From Tillus elongatus (taxonomy: Eukaryota; Arthropoda; Insecta; Coleoptera; Cleridae), in the NCBI GenBank assembly GCA_964006375.1, contig OZ023269.1, positions 64,600,029 through 64,664,028 of the forward strand: a stretch of 64,000 bases of DNA. Reading direction: 5' to 3'. Shown here piece after piece: positions 1 through 11,190 of this stretch. How positions within the stretch are numbered: the first letter of the stretch is position 1; each line of letters opens with the position of its first letter. Under the pieces are notes generated by a model. The model saw nothing but the letters and a program-made list of their open reading frames with translations. It did not search any database and was not told the origin of the DNA. Position numbers and translations under genes: made by a program.

Positions 1-996
1 GATGTACAAGTAAGTCTAATGCAGCAACGCATTTATTTTCGTCTATCGCGGTTTAAATGTGCAATCAGATTATTGAACATGTGAGAAATCCTGGTATAGT
101 TACAACAATTCGAACACTTTTGGAGGCAAACAGCGACGAAGCAAGAGCTCTGATTCCAGCTGGATGGCACCCTACTACATACAATACAATGCTGAAAGAT
201 GATCGTTTGTGCTACTGCATACCTCTTAGCTACATGTGTAATATTTTCAGACTATAGAAAAGTGATTTTCAGTAAATTACTGATACGTATAACTGGAGCT
301 CAGAATGATAGAAATTGTTTCATTTTGGTTGGTGCTGCAAATGCAGATAAGACTTTAAAGTTTAACATTGAGTACATGTCTCTGCAGGTGAAAGATATCC
401 ACCCCAGGGAAGTTATGCAGCATCAACTATTAAAGTCGATCGCACAAGATAAAAAGATTCTTATACCATATAGAAAATGGGAAATGTATGAATTACCAAA
501 CCTCAATAATTCAACGAAAGATTTGTGGTCCATCAAGACAGCTTCAACCACCGAACGACCCAGATTTGTTATTGTGATATTACAAACAGAACGATACAAT
601 AACGTTAGAAAAGACATAAACGACTTTGATCATGTGGGCATTCGAGATATAAGACTCCACTTAAATTCTAAACAAATCCTCACAGAGGGTATGAACCTGA
701 ACTTTAACCAAGCAAATTACCTCGAAGCATACAGAAACATGATTGAGTTTCAGCGCTTATATATTGGTAGAGAGCCACAGCCTACATTGGATTACAAGGA
801 TTTCCTAAAATATTCCATGTTTGTATTTGATTGCTCCAAGTATAGCGAATGTATAAAACTTTCTACGGTGGATATGAAATTGGAAATGGAAAGTACTAAC
901 AACTTCCCCAACCACACAGAATGTTATTGTGTAATTATACATTATTGCGTCATCGAATACGCCCCACTCTCCAACATAGTACGTTATATAATGTAA
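1..996 (+). pseudogene. Endogenous Polinton-like virus: double-jelly-roll capsid-like protein, broken, 5' end outside window
   Basis: Two overlapping reading frames (about 3-257 and 199-996) together give most of a capsid-like protein of the double-jelly-roll (DJR-like) family that is common in arthropod genomes as endogenous Polinton-like virus genes. Recognisable stretches are RNPGIVTTIR near position 85, a PYRKWEMYELPNL block near 470, KDLWSIKTAS, ERPRFVIVILQT and the C-terminal FVFDCSKYSE, all family landmarks as I remember them. Homology starts upstream of the first ATG, but an in-frame TAA lies just before position 57, and a frame change occurs near 240-250. The protein would form the icosahedral capsid; here it cannot be made whole. 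The next gene follows 29 bases downstream on the same strand. Family call is from recognition, not a search. Confidence 0.75.
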
Positions 997-1025
997 GTGT
1001 TTATTGATCTACACGGTAGTTCGAG

Positions 1026-1624
1026 ATGAAGATTGTAGTTGTAGATACAAAGGGATTCTGCATACCAGAGTATACACCTAAAGAATTAGCAATCTATAAT
1101 GGCTATCAAACTGCATATTATATGTTTAAGCCACCGAAGCCGCAAAATTCATTAAATGCAGATATAGTTAGACAAATCAAATTTCTACATGGAACACATC
1201 ACTACCTTGATTATGATTGTGGCAGTGTTGCTTTACCCAAATATTAGAAAAACATATTATCAGGCAACAGGTGGATAGAATTTACCTGAAAGGTGTTATC
1301 AAGAAAATGTTTATTACCGATATACTGTTGAGATGTGGCTACAACGTAGATGTTATTAATTTAGAGAGTCATGCGGATGTCCCAAACTTGCAGCAAATAC
1401 TCCGCTATGTATGGAACACACTGTTAAATTTAATAATAGAAAATGTGTTTGTAGTATTAATAATTGTGTATTATTATTTACTTATCTTGTACACTTGTTA
1501 CCAAAATAAACCAGTTTGTAAATTCTATATGTTTTTTATTGACTATTTTAAACTACATTTATTAATATTTATTTCCAACCACATTCATCGCTCCAGCATC
1601 CATCCACTCCAAGCTTTCGTGTAA
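1026..1624 (+). pseudogene. Small RNase H-fold-like viral protein, frameshifted
   Basis: The first frame (1026-1247) begins MKIVVVDTKGF and contains YMFKPP and HHYLDYDCG. The second (to 1624) continues with QVDRIYLKGVIKK and VDVINLE. In arthropod genomes I know a short uncharacterised protein with this order of blocks (VVDxxGF, FKPP, YxKGxxKxxF, VINLE) next to DJR capsid genes. The alternating strand-like blocks around conserved Asp suggest an RNase H/exonuclease-like fold, which is inference only. The frame changes by one base near 1235-1245 (in CCCAAATATT). Similarity fades after about 1425, so the last 200 bases of the second frame (hydrophobic, Leu/Ile/Tyr-rich) are probably not part of the ancestral protein. 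Function unknown. Confidence 0.6.
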
Positions 1625-1990
1625 ATCTCCTCGGTGAATTCTTGATATATTTTTTCAAAGTTAGTTGAAACTCTAACAATTTTGTTTTTAGTATTAAACG
1701 ATTTTATTTCTTTTCTCTTCTGATTTTGGAGCACATACCTTCCAAACAATTCCAAATTTATTTTAATTGTATCATGTTTAGCTAGAGCAGCTTCAATTAG
1801 TTGAAAGAATACATGTTTCACGGCTTTCATGGCGTCCTCTATGTTTACCATCTATATTAATACGATAATTAGCAGCTCTATTTTTGAAAGCTTGAGCCAA
1901 CAACTGTACCTTTTCAACCTCCCACGGCTCACATACTTTTACTTTATGAGCCTCACTGCGCAAATGACCAGAAAATGCATACTTTTTCAC
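1585..1990 (-). pseudogene. Viral protein with GHLRSxxHK zinc-finger tail, frameshifted
   Basis: Read on the minus strand, frame one (1990-1793) starts near FSGHLRSEAHK and ends its homology at ANYRINI. Frame two (1851-1585) carries HDTIKINLELFGRYV, KSFNTKNKIV and ends SGWMLER. This block order matches the N-terminal region that, in arthropod endogenous Polinton-like loci, precedes a family B DNA polymerase. GHLRSEAHK looks like the second half of a C2H2 finger. Here the reading frame stops directly after the SGW block, with AATAAA just beyond on the same strand, so either a stand-alone version existed or the polymerase part has been lost. A one-base frame change lies near 1845. It runs tail to tail into the gene on the plus strand. 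Confidence 0.55.
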
Positions 1991-2263
1991 TTGTAACTAG
2001 CATCATTCACAATATCTCATGTTATTTTCTTTGTTAGACATATTGTCTCAATGATGGCTGCTTATAGACTAAAATAAAAACATCTTTCCTTTAGATATAT
2101 TTATTAACACAAGTGTTTGAGATACATGTTTTAAGTGAGCTGCTACATTTAACAGAACAGTATATTAACATAAATATAGCTAGACATATAAAAAACCATA
2201 TGATATAAATAAAAATATATAGTTTGAGGTGAATAGATGGGAATCAGTTAACAGAAGAGTTCT
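1991..2263. other. AT-rich spacer
   Basis: Short non-coding spacer between two minus-strand viral genes. It is AT-rich with several AATAAA-like strings on the plus strand. No reading frame or repeat was recognised. Confidence 0.5.
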
Positions 2264-3319
2264 TCAGTCAGGGGTTTCGCCACGAGTACCATCACCAAAC
2301 ATAAACATAAGTTTATAATGAACAATATCAGATTTTATTTTAGACATGTTGTAAGTTGACACTTCAGCTAGTTCATCGTTGTGTAGAGGTGTTCTTGGCA
2401 GGCCAGACCACAGCATGCAATCATCGGTGTCGAAACAAATTCTCACTTCTATCACATTAGGCGGTTTGTAAATATAAAACATATTTTGACATAGAGCAGT
2501 TAGGATTATGAAACTTCTCTTAAGAGGGGGAGTCATTGCTATATCAGTCAACATTTGGTTTTGAGCGTAGTGTAAGCACTCGGACATGTAATATTTGAAT
2601 GTGGGAGATGTGTTGTTAAGTAGAGTTTTTATTACTCGGATTGTTTGTGATGAACTAACATCTGAAATATATAGATCTTTCAGTGTTTGAACAATATCAC
2701 GGAGAAAACAATCATAGGTCCACGCAAATTGCATCTCTTTCATATATTCTAGCCTTTTCTTAACAAGTATTTCCAGCTCTATTAGCTTTTCCACAATACA
2801 TGGACTTAGATATAATCGTTTCACTGTGAAACCATTATCAATCAATAACCCCCTATCACTTTGATTCTGTATAAAAGTTATGCGGCAGTAGCCTGGATGA
2901 TGAATTACAGATTGATTTGGTTGATAGTCACCTTTGAAATACTTTGAAGACAGCATGCGTATATTCTCCATAAAATAGTAATATTGCCAATCTTCTAGAG
3001 CTAGGTATTGGTTGTGGTTATCGAACGAGATTGGACAGATAATTTTCACAAGTGTTGTAAAACTTCTTAGACTAACACCGGTAATCACTTTCAAGGAATC
3101 AGTAACGTTGAATGGTGTTTCCATCAGCCTCCTTTCATCCTCTTGGTATTCGTTAAATCGTATTCTTCTAAGTTGACGTTTTGCAAAATCAGAACCATCA
3201 TTTTCATCTAAATCACATCGTTTTCTCTTATGCCCTGGTGCTGTAACTCCAGAATCATTACTGTTGTCACACATCATACTGGTACAATCACAATTAACTC
3301 TCAGATTTACACCGAACAT
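2264..3319 (-). CDS. Intact 351-codon viral-cluster protein, unknown function
   Basis: This is an uninterrupted frame from ATG at 3319 to TGA, whereas three flanking viral genes are broken. The N-terminus (about residues 1-60) is polar, with four Cys in the first 17 residues (CDCTSMMC) and a basic HKRKRC patch that could serve as a nuclear signal. The remainder is a folded-looking mix with LEDWQYYYFMENIRML (about 105-120), HHPGYCRITF and a C-terminal ICFDTDDCMLWSGLPRTP. No membrane segment or signal peptide is seen. The start codon lies one base after the stop of the 163-codon gene (TAA-g-ATG), so the two are probably made from one transcript. I do not recognise the family; retention of such a long frame suggests young age or selection. 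Confidence 0.65.
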   Translation of the reverse strand: MFGVNLRVNCDCTSMMCDNSNDSGVTAPGHKRKRCDLDENDGSDFAKRQLRRIRFNEYQEDERRLMETPFNVTDSLKVITGVSLRSFTTLVKIICPISFDNHNQYLALEDWQYYYFMENIRMLSSKYFKGDYQPNQSVIHHPGYCRITFIQNQSDRGLLIDNGFTVKRLYLSPCIVEKLIELEILVKKRLEYMKEMQFAWTYDCFLRDIVQTLKDLYISDVSSSQTIRVIKTLLNNTSPTFKYYMSECLHYAQNQMLTDIAMTPPLKRSFIILTALCQNMFYIYKPPNVIEVRICFDTDDCMLWSGLPRTPLHNDELAEVSTYNMSKIKSDIVHYKLMFMFGDGTRGETPD

Positions 3320-3320
3320 C

Positions 3321-3812
3321 TTAAACCGTTAGACTTGAACTGATCTTATTATTGTCTAGTTTACTGCCAAATAGGTTTGTACCCCTCCCCTCTTTCTTTT
3401 TGTTCACTCTAGTCGGTTGTATTTTTCTGTTCGGTTGTTGTGTAAACTTTAAAAATCTATTGCGATCACCGAATACATTATGTAAACTAAATATCTGAGG
3501 TGGTTTCTCCATCATAATACCTTCTATACTGGTTTGAGCCTCTTCAGGTAAATATTTAAAGAACGGTTTGCTGAATGAATCTCCTGGTCGGTGTTGAATG
3601 TAAGACATGGCAAAGAATTGTGTAGAACAGTAGCCAGCCAAGTATACGTCACATAATTCAACTAGCTGTTTGCTTTGAAAGTCTTCGTCTTCTGTAACAC
3701 GTTCGTCTATATATGCTTGCTCTTGTATTTTCAACACCAGCTGTTTTAGATCACTTGCTTCGTTGGATATTCTGCTTTTAACTCCATACCACAAGTCACT
3801 GTTGTACGCCAT
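3321..3812 (-). CDS. Intact 163-codon viral-cluster protein, unknown function
   Basis: The frame opens MAYNSDLWYGVK and ends in a basic, Asn/Lys/Ser-rich tail (RVNKKKEGRGTNLFGSK). The first 60 residues are Glu/Gln/Leu-rich and probably helical; the middle holds YCSTQFFAMSYIQHRPGDSF. There is no signal peptide or membrane span. A TATA box (3859-3866) lies 47 bases upstream of the ATG, giving a predicted leader of about 20 bases. The gene is first of a pair with the 351-codon frame, separated by one base. The compact arrangement and TATA-driven promoter are viral in style. No family was recognised. Confidence 0.65.
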   Translation of the reverse strand: MAYNSDLWYGVKSRISNEASDLKQLVLKIQEQAYIDERVTEDEDFQSKQLVELCDVYLAGYCSTQFFAMSYIQHRPGDSFSKPFFKYLPEEAQTSIEGIMMEKPPQIFSLHNVFGDRNRFLKFTQQPNRKIQPTRVNKKKEGRGTNLFGSKLDNNKISSSLTV

Positions 3813-3858
3813 GTTTCTAGTTTAACACAACACTACAAAATGATTTTTCGATTGCTCG

Positions 3859-3866
3859 TATTTATA
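3859..3866 (-). promoter_or_regulatory. TATA box of the 163/351-codon pair
   Basis: On the minus strand the string GGTATAAATACGAGC occurs here, with a TAGTG start-like motif about 32 bases downstream and the ATG at 3812. The core GTATAAATAC is identical to the one in front of the gene starting at 5007. Confidence 0.6.
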
Positions 3867-4369
3867 CCTGAATCTTGTTTTTCTCTTCTCCCACGTGTGT
3901 CGTCAGACAATGCATATCTGGCTATTGTCTTTACTGAGCTGCATATCGAAAATAGACTGTTTTTAAATTTTTGCATTTATGAGATGCAACTATCAATTGT
4001 TAGATTGATCTGTGATGACCTCTCTACTTTGTAGTTAATGTATGCTGTTTGGTATATCTCTTCTAATTATTACACTGTTTCGATGTAAATAGGAATTACA
4101 ATAAAACATATGTGTACTGAAATCTCTTTACTTGTATTATAAAAATACTACAACATATAGTTATAATATTAAAATTGGTTATAAACGAGTATGTTTAAAA
4201 TACGTTGAAATTTTGAAATTAATTCTATAACTATAGATAGGTTTTCTTGGTATTTTTGTTTTGCAATGAAAAACATACAGGGAAGGGGTGAAATACCCTT
4301 ATATCTAGATAATTCTGCTCTAATGTCGGCTACAAACAAGTCTAAATTTAAAAAAGGTTTGAACTGTAA
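3867..4369. other. Intergenic AT-rich stretch
   Basis: Holds the upstream region of the 163-codon gene and the 3' flank of the 4370-5007 gene. The plus-strand frames here are short, low-complexity and unsupported. No repeat or RNA gene was recognised. Confidence 0.4.
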
Positions 4370-5007
4370 TTATAATAATGAGTCTTTAATTACACTGACA
4401 ATCTCTTCTATTATTTTAAGGGCTTTCAATTGCATATTAAAATTGTTCATTATTTCACCATTATGTAGTTTAAACAACGCTGTTTTTCTTTGTGTTTGCA
4501 CTACATATTTACTTAAATTATATGATTCACTCGTTTTCTCCCCCACACTATTCTCCATATTATAAATTATTGTGGGTAATACATTTAAAAATTCTTCGAA
4601 TGTCCATAAATCGAAAAATACTGGCACACTGCACTTTTTTGCGATAATTTTGCCATGGGAAAGAATTTTCTTAGAGGGTGTACGCCCACATGTATTTGTC
4701 TTTCGCCGTTTGGTGTAAGAAAATATGTTGTCTGAGATATAAGTTCACAGTCTTCTGGGCTTAGGTTTTTCTCGCTGATTTTCCTATTGATCTCCAATAA
4801 CTTTTGGTTAAATATATATTCTTGTGAAGGTTGGTAATTATCTGCTGTATCTGGTAGACGCATCTCGTCTATTATTTGCTGTAGAGATTGTTCACTTTTT
4901 ACTTCTTCTTTAACTACACTACTTTGTTTAAGCAAGATATTTTCAAGAACTTTAATTTGTTTGATTCTGTGTTTAGGCTTAGATCTTGTTCTTTTGCGCG
5001 ACTCCAT
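4370..5007 (-). pseudogene. Unknown viral-cluster gene, one frameshift at an A6 run
   Basis: The first frame (5007-4585, 140 codons) starts MESRKRTRSKPKHR, a very basic nuclear-type N-terminus, and has a helical Glu/Gln region. The same protein clearly continues in the neighbouring frame (VFFDLWTFEEFLNVLPTI, then YNLSKYVVQTQRKT) down to 4370. The switch falls at a run of six A (minus strand, about 4640-4645), so it may be a real mutation, an assembly error in a homopolymer, or less likely programmed slippage. The conserved-looking junction region resembles, very loosely, a small ssDNA-binding/PC4-like arrangement (strands then a helix beginning WTFEEF). That is a guess, and I do not recognise the family. 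A TATA box is 34 bases upstream of the start. Confidence 0.55.
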
Positions 5008-5040
5008 ACTAATATTTAACTGTAATTTTACTGCGCTGGG

Positions 5041-5048
5041 TATTTATA
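5041..5048 (-). promoter_or_regulatory. TATA box of the 4370-5007 gene
   Basis: The minus strand reads CGTATAAATACCCAGC, followed 27 bases later by ACAGTT (initiator-like) and then the ATG at 5007, leaving a leader of about 14 bases. It shares GTATAAATAC with the promoter at 3859-3866. Confidence 0.6.
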
Positions 5049-5327
5049 CGTTTTCGAAAAGCACGGTAATTGCAAAACTCTTTAACATGTGTACCTAAAA
5101 TGCATTAACTTACGTGTTATTTTGCTTATATTTGTCTTTTTTACATGGTTTCTTCTGGGATATAAGCACAAATTCGATAAAACGGTCGGCCTTTTTTATA
5201 TCACGTCGAGTTTCTCAACATTTTCTATTCCTAGCGTGCTCAGACTTGCAAAACCGCAAACATCCGGTATTTGTTTACTTTGATTTTAACAAGACAGGCA
5301 CCATGTTGCCAAATTTGGCTTCTACTC
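5049..5327. other. Spacer upstream of viral block
   Basis: AT-rich sequence with no recognised gene. It leads into the GC-rich repeat region. Confidence 0.4.
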
Positions 5328-5880
5328 TTCGAGACGAGTAACATGATACCAAACACGGGGGGTTAACTTAAAAACTAACAAATGTAGTCTGCGCATGCGT
5401 TAACTACCATATTTGAATACTACTCATCAAGACGAGTAACATGACACCAAACACTATACCTCTACGTCACTTAATAACAAAGTTAGGTTTGCGCTGTCCC
5501 TACCGTCACCGCCGCCTCCCAACTACCGCCTGCGGCGGCGGCATTATATTCTACTGGCCAAGGTAAGTAACATGACATCAAATACGTGGGATATAACTTA
5601 AAAACTAAAAAAGTTGGTTTGCGCATGCGCAAACTGCCATGTTTGCGTACGTCACACCACCAAAAATCAAAATGACGGGTTCTCTTACATTGACGGGTGG
5701 TGCCACCTGTTGTTTAAAAATTTAAATTTCCCGCGTTTTTTACTTCCGGTCAGCCATCTTGGATTGCGTCGTATCAGGCTAGCGCCCTATTGGCTCTCCA
5801 TCCAGTGAAGTCACTATGACGTCACTCTGGCGCTTCGCGCCGGCGCTGTAGCCTGGCGGAGGTGGCGGAGGCTCCAGAAC
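5328..5880. promoter_or_regulatory. GC-rich repeated region with NRF1-, CRE-, ETS- and YY1-like motifs
   Basis: A diverged repeat unit occurs at about 5333-5420 and 5567-5650, with a partial unit at 5431-5460: each has GAGTAACATGACAYCAAAYAC followed, in the two full units, by TAACTTAAAAACTAA and then GCGCATGCG. GCGCATGCGC near 5621 is the NRF1 palindrome, TATGACGTCACT near 5817 is a CRE, ACTTCCGG near 5742 is an ETS core and CCATCTTGG near 5754 is YY1-like. GC-rich palindromic strings lie at 5511-5541 and 5827-5850. Such a mix is typical of ubiquitous promoters. It could be a host promoter, a terminal part of the viral insertion or an unrelated repeat; no transcript start can be fixed. Confidence 0.45.
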
Positions 5881-5896
5881 ATACCATCTATACCTA

Positions 5897-7410
5897 CTAC
5901 AATTCTATGTGTTTATTATTCAACTTTAGAGAGCTATAAAATACAATCTCCAGATATATAAATGTCACAACCGATTTGATGTTGACAATCCGTTGTTGAG
6001 CCTTCACACATACCTCATTAAAATTTAAATTAAATTTTCTTGTCTTGACATGTTTGAATAACATGACAGATGCTTTACTTTCATTTAAAGCCAGTTGTCT
6101 GTAATCCAAACAATCCAATATCTCAATATATTTTCAGATTTCTATTTAACAGCTCTGTTAACTCAATTCACGTTTTTCCAGAATAGAAACCTGCTGTGTC
6201 TGCACAGCACACAGCGTGTCCTCTTGAGGATATCCTAAAAGGCCGTCTATACATAAGATAAAAAGGAAAGAACCCAAAACAGTTCCCTGCGGAACTCCAT
6301 ATTCTATTTATATTAATTCAGAAATTACCTTTGCTATTTCCTTTTCAGCTGCAGGTTTAAGGAAAAGTGAATTGGGATTGTACCTCTCTGTGTGCAATCT
6401 GCTACGTCGTATTTTACGTTTTTGTTTTACCAGTTTCTTTCTTGTACATGAAAGATATTCACAGCACTTTTTGCCAATATCTGGAGCATCATCTATGAAG
6501 CTACAATCCTCTTTCTCTATTCTTTTTATGTCACTGTAAATTACTTATTTCCTTAATTTTTTTAACAGGTTTCCACATGGTAACAGAACTGCTATTTTTA
6601 GTGTTTTTTATCTTGTTTGCATAGTAATTCTTTTTACCCGATCTATCAGGTTATTAAGTTTGATTCTGTATTTTTTGTAATTTCCAAAAAAACGCAACAA
6701 TATTTGGTTCATTTTTTACTTTTCTGTATAGCAGCATCTCTGTTTTCACCGAGTTTATAATGCCATTTGTGATCCACAAGTGTTTTTTTACATAAGCGCA
6801 ATGTATCTTTATCGTTTTGTGGACATTTCTATGTACCGTTAATTTAACAAAATTACTGAACGCTACGTCAAAGTTATCCTGCTCATAAACACAAAACCAA
6901 GTTTGTGTTTTTAATTTTTTGATGATGATGATGATCGGTAATATAATAATGCAGAACAAGCGAAGTCATCCTTTCAATTGATACATCAGGACTCACAAAA
7001 ATATCGTCCAAACAGGATGTGCTCATTTCGCCAACTCTTGTATATTGTTTAATTACAGATATGTAATTAAATTCAATCTTGATGTTAAGATTATTATTTC
7101 TGTGTGTTTTCATCTGCATTATTTAATATATTAAGATTTATGTCACCCACTATTATTATGCTAATATGTGTTTCTTTGCCTTTGTAAAAAACTAACAGAT
7201 TTGAATTTAAATCTCCAACACAAATGGCTGGTGACCTATAAACTGCTAATTCCTGGTACGTTAATCCTATATTTTATACTTGCATTCGATACCTTTGTAA
7301 CTGTGAAGTCAACAATCTCACACTGATTGATTAGATCTTTTCTAATATGACTATCACACCATCATCCCTATTGAGATTTCGATCAGTATAGTAAATATTA
7401 TAAACGGCAT
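5897..7410 (-). pseudogene. Non-LTR retrotransposon remnant (endonuclease and reverse transcriptase)
   Basis: Minus-strand fragments occur in the correct order for a jockey/CR1-type ORF2. Endonuclease: IIIVGDINLNIL near 7145-7110, then STSCLDDIFVS and a SLVLHYYITDHH block near 7030-6925. Spacer before the RT: HLWITNGIINSVKTEMLLYRK near 6780-6725. RT: a GVPQGTVLGSFLFIL block near 6300-6250 (the conserved PQGTVLGPLLF motif) and LALNESKASVMLF near 6090-6050. Frames shift repeatedly and the catalytic YxDD segment was not found, so the element is dead. No target duplication or tail was identified. Confidence 0.75.
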
Positions 7411-7472
7411 GTTGAGCAATGAAACCAATTGTGCGTTGAAAACTAATGTTTTTACAGTAGTAAACTAAAAAA

Positions 7473-7784
7473 GTCTAGACGCAGCAAGGGCGTTATAGTA
7501 GTGAATTTTCATAAAAATGTTTTTTGTGGGAAATATATATTTTTTTAAGAAAGCTTGCATCTAATTTGGTTATCAGTATAACCTATATAGGAGAAACAAG
7601 GTACCATATTTCATCAAAATATTTTATTTTTTGACAATATATAAAAATCTTCCGAAAATAAACTTAAAATGTGCCCAAAAAAACTGGTTTCCTGGCCAAC
7701 GAACCTTAGATTAATAGTAAATTAAGCTATCGAAAGAAACATTTTATAAAAAATCGCTACCATAACGCACTTGCTGAGTCCCGA
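7473..7784. mobile_element. Short TIR repeat family E, copy 1 (~310 bp)
   Basis: Starts GTCTAGACGCAGCAAGGGCGTTATAGTAGTGAATTTT and ends with the inverted form CGCTACCATAACGCACTTGCTGAGTCCCGA. The interior contains AACCTATATAGGAG and a CCTGGCCAACGAACCTTAG segment shared by the other copies (17315-17624, 21586-26148 split, 31251-31542, part at 51325-51575). Non-coding, therefore a non-autonomous element. No target duplication was fixed. Confidence 0.65.
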
Positions 7785-8042
7785 ATTTATTTTCTTACAA
7801 ACATGCATTATCTTTCGATGGAAAATGCAAAAATTGCAATAATATAAGGCGTGTTCGATTAGGAAAAAAATTGCATCAACAGAGACTTATGGGCCACCTG
7901 TGATTGTAAAAATAGTTTTATAAGATGCAGCTCCAAACATCGTATAATTAACATATAAACATTGTTCTCATATCTTGTATAATAATGGATATATTGAGCT
8001 TTGCCCCAGAAATGCGTCGCCCTGTATATATGAAAACATAAA

Positions 8043-8125
8043 AACTGACACTAACCCGGATTTGGGTTCTATGGGGCCTAGTTCGCGCTCATTTGAAGAA
8101 ATCTTTTCAAAATTCAAAAGTCACT
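8043..8125 (+). repeat. Fragment of the (AT)n-carrying repeat family M
   Basis: Contains CCCGGATTTGGGTTCTATGG and GCGCTCATTTGAAGAAATC, the right-hand arm shared with the copies at 10.9, 18.4, 19.5, 27.7 and 39.3 kb. The left arm is not present here. Confidence 0.55.
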
Positions 8126-8225
8126 AAAATTGTATCCAACTCTATGGGTAAAATTGTGATGGCAAAACATAAATATGAATGTAAGAAGAAGAGGATGCCT
8201 ACATTTGTATTACAAATGTCAGAAA

Positions 8226-9161
<936 letters not shown>

Positions 9162-9169
9162 GTCAGTAA

Positions 9170-10250
9170 ACAAAATGCTTATTTACATGTCACTTTGAAA
9201 GTAGATCTGACATTTATCAAAATAATTTGTCCGTTGAATATAACATGTACTGTTGCCCTGGACTATTATGCACTATTGTATTACGCCTTATAAGTCTAAT
9301 TTTTTTTGGAGTACGAAAGCTTATTTTACTGTTTTAATATTTTTCGATCCCTTAACCTGAAATGGTTTTCGTCTCCTTTAACGCTGTTTCATTATAGCGT
9401 CGTGGTAGGTTTTAGAATCTAGAAATTATTCTACGTTGTGTGAATTTTTCGTTGCATAACTAGGACAAGTTTTATTTTCCTTCAATTATAAATGATGCGA
9501 AACGGGAGAAGGAAATTTAATTTAAAGTTAAAATGACGAAGAGACACTAGCGTTGTTTCCGTTTTTTTTAATATTAATAACATTTATAGGTAAATTAGCA
9601 GATTAGCGCATTGTTCGTTTTTTGACAAAAAAAATTCAGAAACATGCTTAAAGGAACCCGTTTATGCATTAACCAAACAAATGCTGTGATCTCAACTCCA
9701 CAATACAGTAAAGTAAATACCACAATACCTAAAGTAAATTTGAGATTATGTGCAAGGTAAACATGCTACAACGGAGCTAGAAATGCAAACTGTAAAAAAC
9801 TCACCTTACAGAAGCCCCATAGAAAGGAGAAACTACTTAGCAACACCGTTTCCTCCATAAAAAACATCCCCTTTGCCCAATTGAAAAAAAAACGCTGAAT
9901 TATAAGCGTAATCTGATTCGATTAGAATTAAATAAGGAACTGAAACTGTTACCAAAGCATCACATAAAGGGTCTATTTTAAATTAATTTTCTGCAAATAA
10001 TTTAATAAAATAAAAAACACTGAAGATTGTAGCTGAAGCTTAATGGTTTTTAACTTCTTACGACATTTATGCTGCATATCCGTTCATTTAGTTTCTCTAT
10101 CTAGAACATGTCAATCTTGACGTTTCGAATCGCGTCTTTATTGACGTTTTAAGAATAAAAACTTAAAAGCTAATAACTTTTTTTTATTTTAACGTAGAGA
10201 TTCAAATTTTGATGCATGCGTTTCTTTCTTTGATATAAACGCTCGCACCC
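9170..10250. other. No recognised gene
   Basis: AT-rich sequence without a long frame, RNA gene or repeat that I can name. Confidence 0.4.
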
Positions 10251-10251
10251 A

Positions 10252-11000
<749 letters not shown>

Positions 11001-11084
11001 AATTTTTTTAAAGAAAATGCACTAACAATACGTCAAAATTTAGATTTCCGTAGGAAAAAAAATATAGAAAATATCTGGTGTCTA

Positions 11085-11130
11085 TGAAAATTCACTACTA
11101 TAACGTACTCGCTGCGTTCAGACTTTTTTA
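11085..11130 (-). repeat. Single tip of repeat family E
   Basis: TTCACTACTATAACGTACTCGCTGCGTTCAGAC is the inverted tip sequence of family E. It directly follows the right arm of the family M copy. Confidence 0.55.
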
Positions 11131-11190
11131 AATATAATATAATATGTGGGATAAACTGGGACACATATCTCCTAAGAGTCTTACAAGGCT

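Noticed and set aside
4266..4565. 99-codon plus-strand frame
   Set aside because: It lies opposite the better supported minus-strand gene 4370-5007 and has no recognisable composition or motif.
4640..4650. Programmed -1 frameshifting at AAAAAAG
   Set aside because: The A AAA AAG heptamer is not in register with the incoming frame, and the same kind of break recurs in the DUF8207-like gene, so decay or homopolymer error is simpler.
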